NCBI GenBank assembly: GCA_947374105.1 | Contig: CANCAO010000058.1 | Location: 1 to 7,952 of the forward strand | DNA from: Comamonadaceae bacterium | Lineage (GTDB): Bacteria; Pseudomonadota; Gammaproteobacteria; Burkholderiales; Burkholderiaceae_C | Length of the DNA stretch: 7,952 nt | Direction of reading: 5' to 3' | Part shown: positions 7,457 to 7,952 of the stretch, in pieces | How positions within the stretch are numbered: position 1 is the first letter of the stretch | Layout of the letters: the number at the start of each line of letters is the position of its first letter | Notes under the pieces: generated by a model | Seen by the model: the letters and a program-made list of their open reading frames with translations, nothing else | What the model was told of the DNA's origin: nothing | The model's database searches: none | Made by a program: the position numbers and the translations under genes

Positions 7457-7815
7457 TCAGGTCAGTGCGGTTTCGCGCACCATCACTTCGCCCCGCAAGC
7501 TGTAGTGCAGTGCTTCGGTAATGGTCACATCCACCAATTGTCCCCTCAGCTGGGAGAATTGAACCTGCTCAGGCGCTTTAAAGTTCACCACCCGGTTGCA
7601 CTCTGTGCGACCCATCAGTTCATTGGCGTCCCACTTGGAGGGCCCTTCCACCAGAATGCGCTGCACCGTTCCCAGGCGGCTTTGGCTGATGGCTTTGATG
7701 TTCACCTCAAGCACACTTTGCAGGTGCTGCAGGCGTTTGAGTTTGACTTCGTGCGGCGTGTCGTCTGCCAAGTTGGCCGCCGGTGTACCGGGGCGCGGGC
7801 TGAAGATGAAGCTGA
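7457..7815 (-). CDS. miaB: tRNA-2-methylthio-N6-dimethylallyladenosine synthase MiaB, C-terminal part (interrupted at right)
   Basis: The last ~119 codons of MiaB, the radical-SAM methylthiotransferase that converts i6A37 to ms2i6A37 in tRNAs reading UNN codons. Visible are the end of the radical-SAM barrel ('[20 protein letters not shown]'), the linker helix ('[17 protein letters not shown]') and the C-terminal TRAM domain ('[16 protein letters not shown]', '[11 protein letters not shown]', '[19 protein letters not shown]'), with a normal end. Upstream of 'SFIFS' the reading frame stays open to 7921, but those codons ('[16 protein letters not shown]...') are the antisense of a second miaB copy on the plus strand, not MiaB sequence. 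The genuine gene is therefore broken at about 7806-7815, and its radical-SAM cluster and N-terminal domains are missing here. Its stop lies 2 bp from the stop of the convergent GGDEF-EAL gene. Confidence 0.92.
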
Positions 7816-7952
7816 TCGACGAGATTGGTTTTGATAATTCATTCAGCTTTATCTTCAGCCCGCGCCCCGGTACACCGGCGGCCAATCTGGCAGATGAAAC
7901 GCCGCAGGAAATCAAACTCAAACGCCTGCAGCAGCTGCAGGCGGTGATTGAC
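7706..7952. repeat. Imperfect inverted repeat formed by the two head-to-head miaB copies
   Basis: Positions 7706-7807 and 7851-7952 are imperfect reverse complements. By hand count 89 of 102 positions match, including a perfect 35-bp core (7773-7807 against 7851-7885); 7809-7815 also pairs with 7843-7849. The unpaired loop is about 27 nt (7816-7842). The symmetry is explained by two homologous miaB segments facing each other, so it is not an independent regulatory palindrome or terminator. The right arm reaches the end of the window, so its full extent is unknown. Confidence 0.9.
7806..7952 (+). CDS. miaB: Second, diverged miaB fragment in opposite orientation (partial, runs off right edge)
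   Basis: 49 plus-strand codons read as an uninterrupted internal piece of MiaB: '[14 protein letters not shown]' continuing into '[19 protein letters not shown]' and '[16 protein letters not shown]'. The first 14 residues are exactly what normally precedes 'FIFSPRPG' in MiaB, so this copy is collinear with the family across the whole stretch, whereas the minus-strand copy is truncated. Compared with the minus-strand copy the changes are mild (D/E, H/Q, V/I, H/Q, S/A, L/I, E/D), as between related species' orthologues under purifying selection. The ATG at 7806 is an internal methionine codon of MiaB, not a start, and upstream of it the frame is antisense to the other copy. It may not belong to the same genome. 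Confidence 0.85.
   Translation, partial: MKLIDEIGFDNSFSFIFSPRPGTPAANLADETPQEIKLKRLQQLQAVID

Noticed and set aside
7465..7480. Short hairpin (GTGCG/CGCAC stem with a 6-nt loop) near the convergent gene ends
   Set aside because: Only a 5-bp stem with no T tract on either strand, and it sits inside the miaB coding end; not a credible terminator.
7773..7885. Long palindrome considered as a regulatory cruciform, attachment site or transposon end
   Set aside because: Both arms are in-frame MiaB coding sequence with codon-level divergence, which explains the symmetry without a regulatory or mobile role.
7457..7921. A 154-codon open frame on the minus strand that looks like one complete protein
   Set aside because: Its first ~35 codons are the antisense of the plus-strand miaB copy; only the part from about 7815 leftward is MiaB. 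The apparent start codon is fortuitous.

Overview
The window reads as a beta-proteobacterial chromosome segment, most likely Burkholderiales/Comamonadaceae (Rhodoferax- or Polaromonas-like). Three things point there: the protein sequences (for example the Ffh M domain with its 'GAGVQVQDVNRML' element), the moderately GC-rich coding, and a gene order I recall from that family, pilR-pilS-PP0621 family-ccsA/ypjD-like divergent from ffh. The taxonomic call is inference from memory; no search was run.

Layout. Positions 1-3136 hold a tight minus-strand operon. Transcribed from right to left, it encodes an eight-pass CcsA/YpjD-like cytochrome c assembly protein, a 73-residue membrane-anchored zinc-ribbon protein of the PP0621 type, the sensor kinase PilS, and the 5' end of the response regulator gene pilR, which runs off the left edge. 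The first two genes overlap by 4 nt (ATGA), the second and third abut (TGAATG), and pilS and pilR are 27 nt apart. A 130-bp divergent intergenic region (3137-3266) separates this operon from ffh (SRP54 GTPase) on the plus strand. Twelve nt after ffh comes a 936-residue membrane protein with a periplasmic Cache-like sensor region, PAS, GGDEF and EAL domains. It ends 2 bp from the convergent 3' end of a minus-strand miaB.

Right end. The most unusual structure is at 7706-7952. The minus-strand miaB is cut in the middle of its coding sequence and joined head to head to a second, diverged miaB fragment on the plus strand. The two copies form an imperfect inverted repeat: about 87% identity by hand count over 102 bp, with a perfect 35-bp core. 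The join falls on a roughly 10-bp word that makes sense in both copies. Both halves look like functional MiaB, so this looks like a junction between two related miaB sequences. A chimeric contig end or an amplification/template-switch artefact is the leading explanation; a real inverted duplication is the alternative.

Function. PilS/PilR controls type IV pilin transcription. The GGDEF-EAL protein makes or degrades c-di-GMP, a second messenger that often controls pili and the choice between motility and attachment. Ffh, the CcsA-like protein and MiaB are housekeeping (membrane targeting, c-type cytochrome maturation, tRNA modification). Apart from the right-end junction this is an ordinary core-genome region. 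I see no CRISPR array, insertion sequence, tRNA, rRNA or phage gene.
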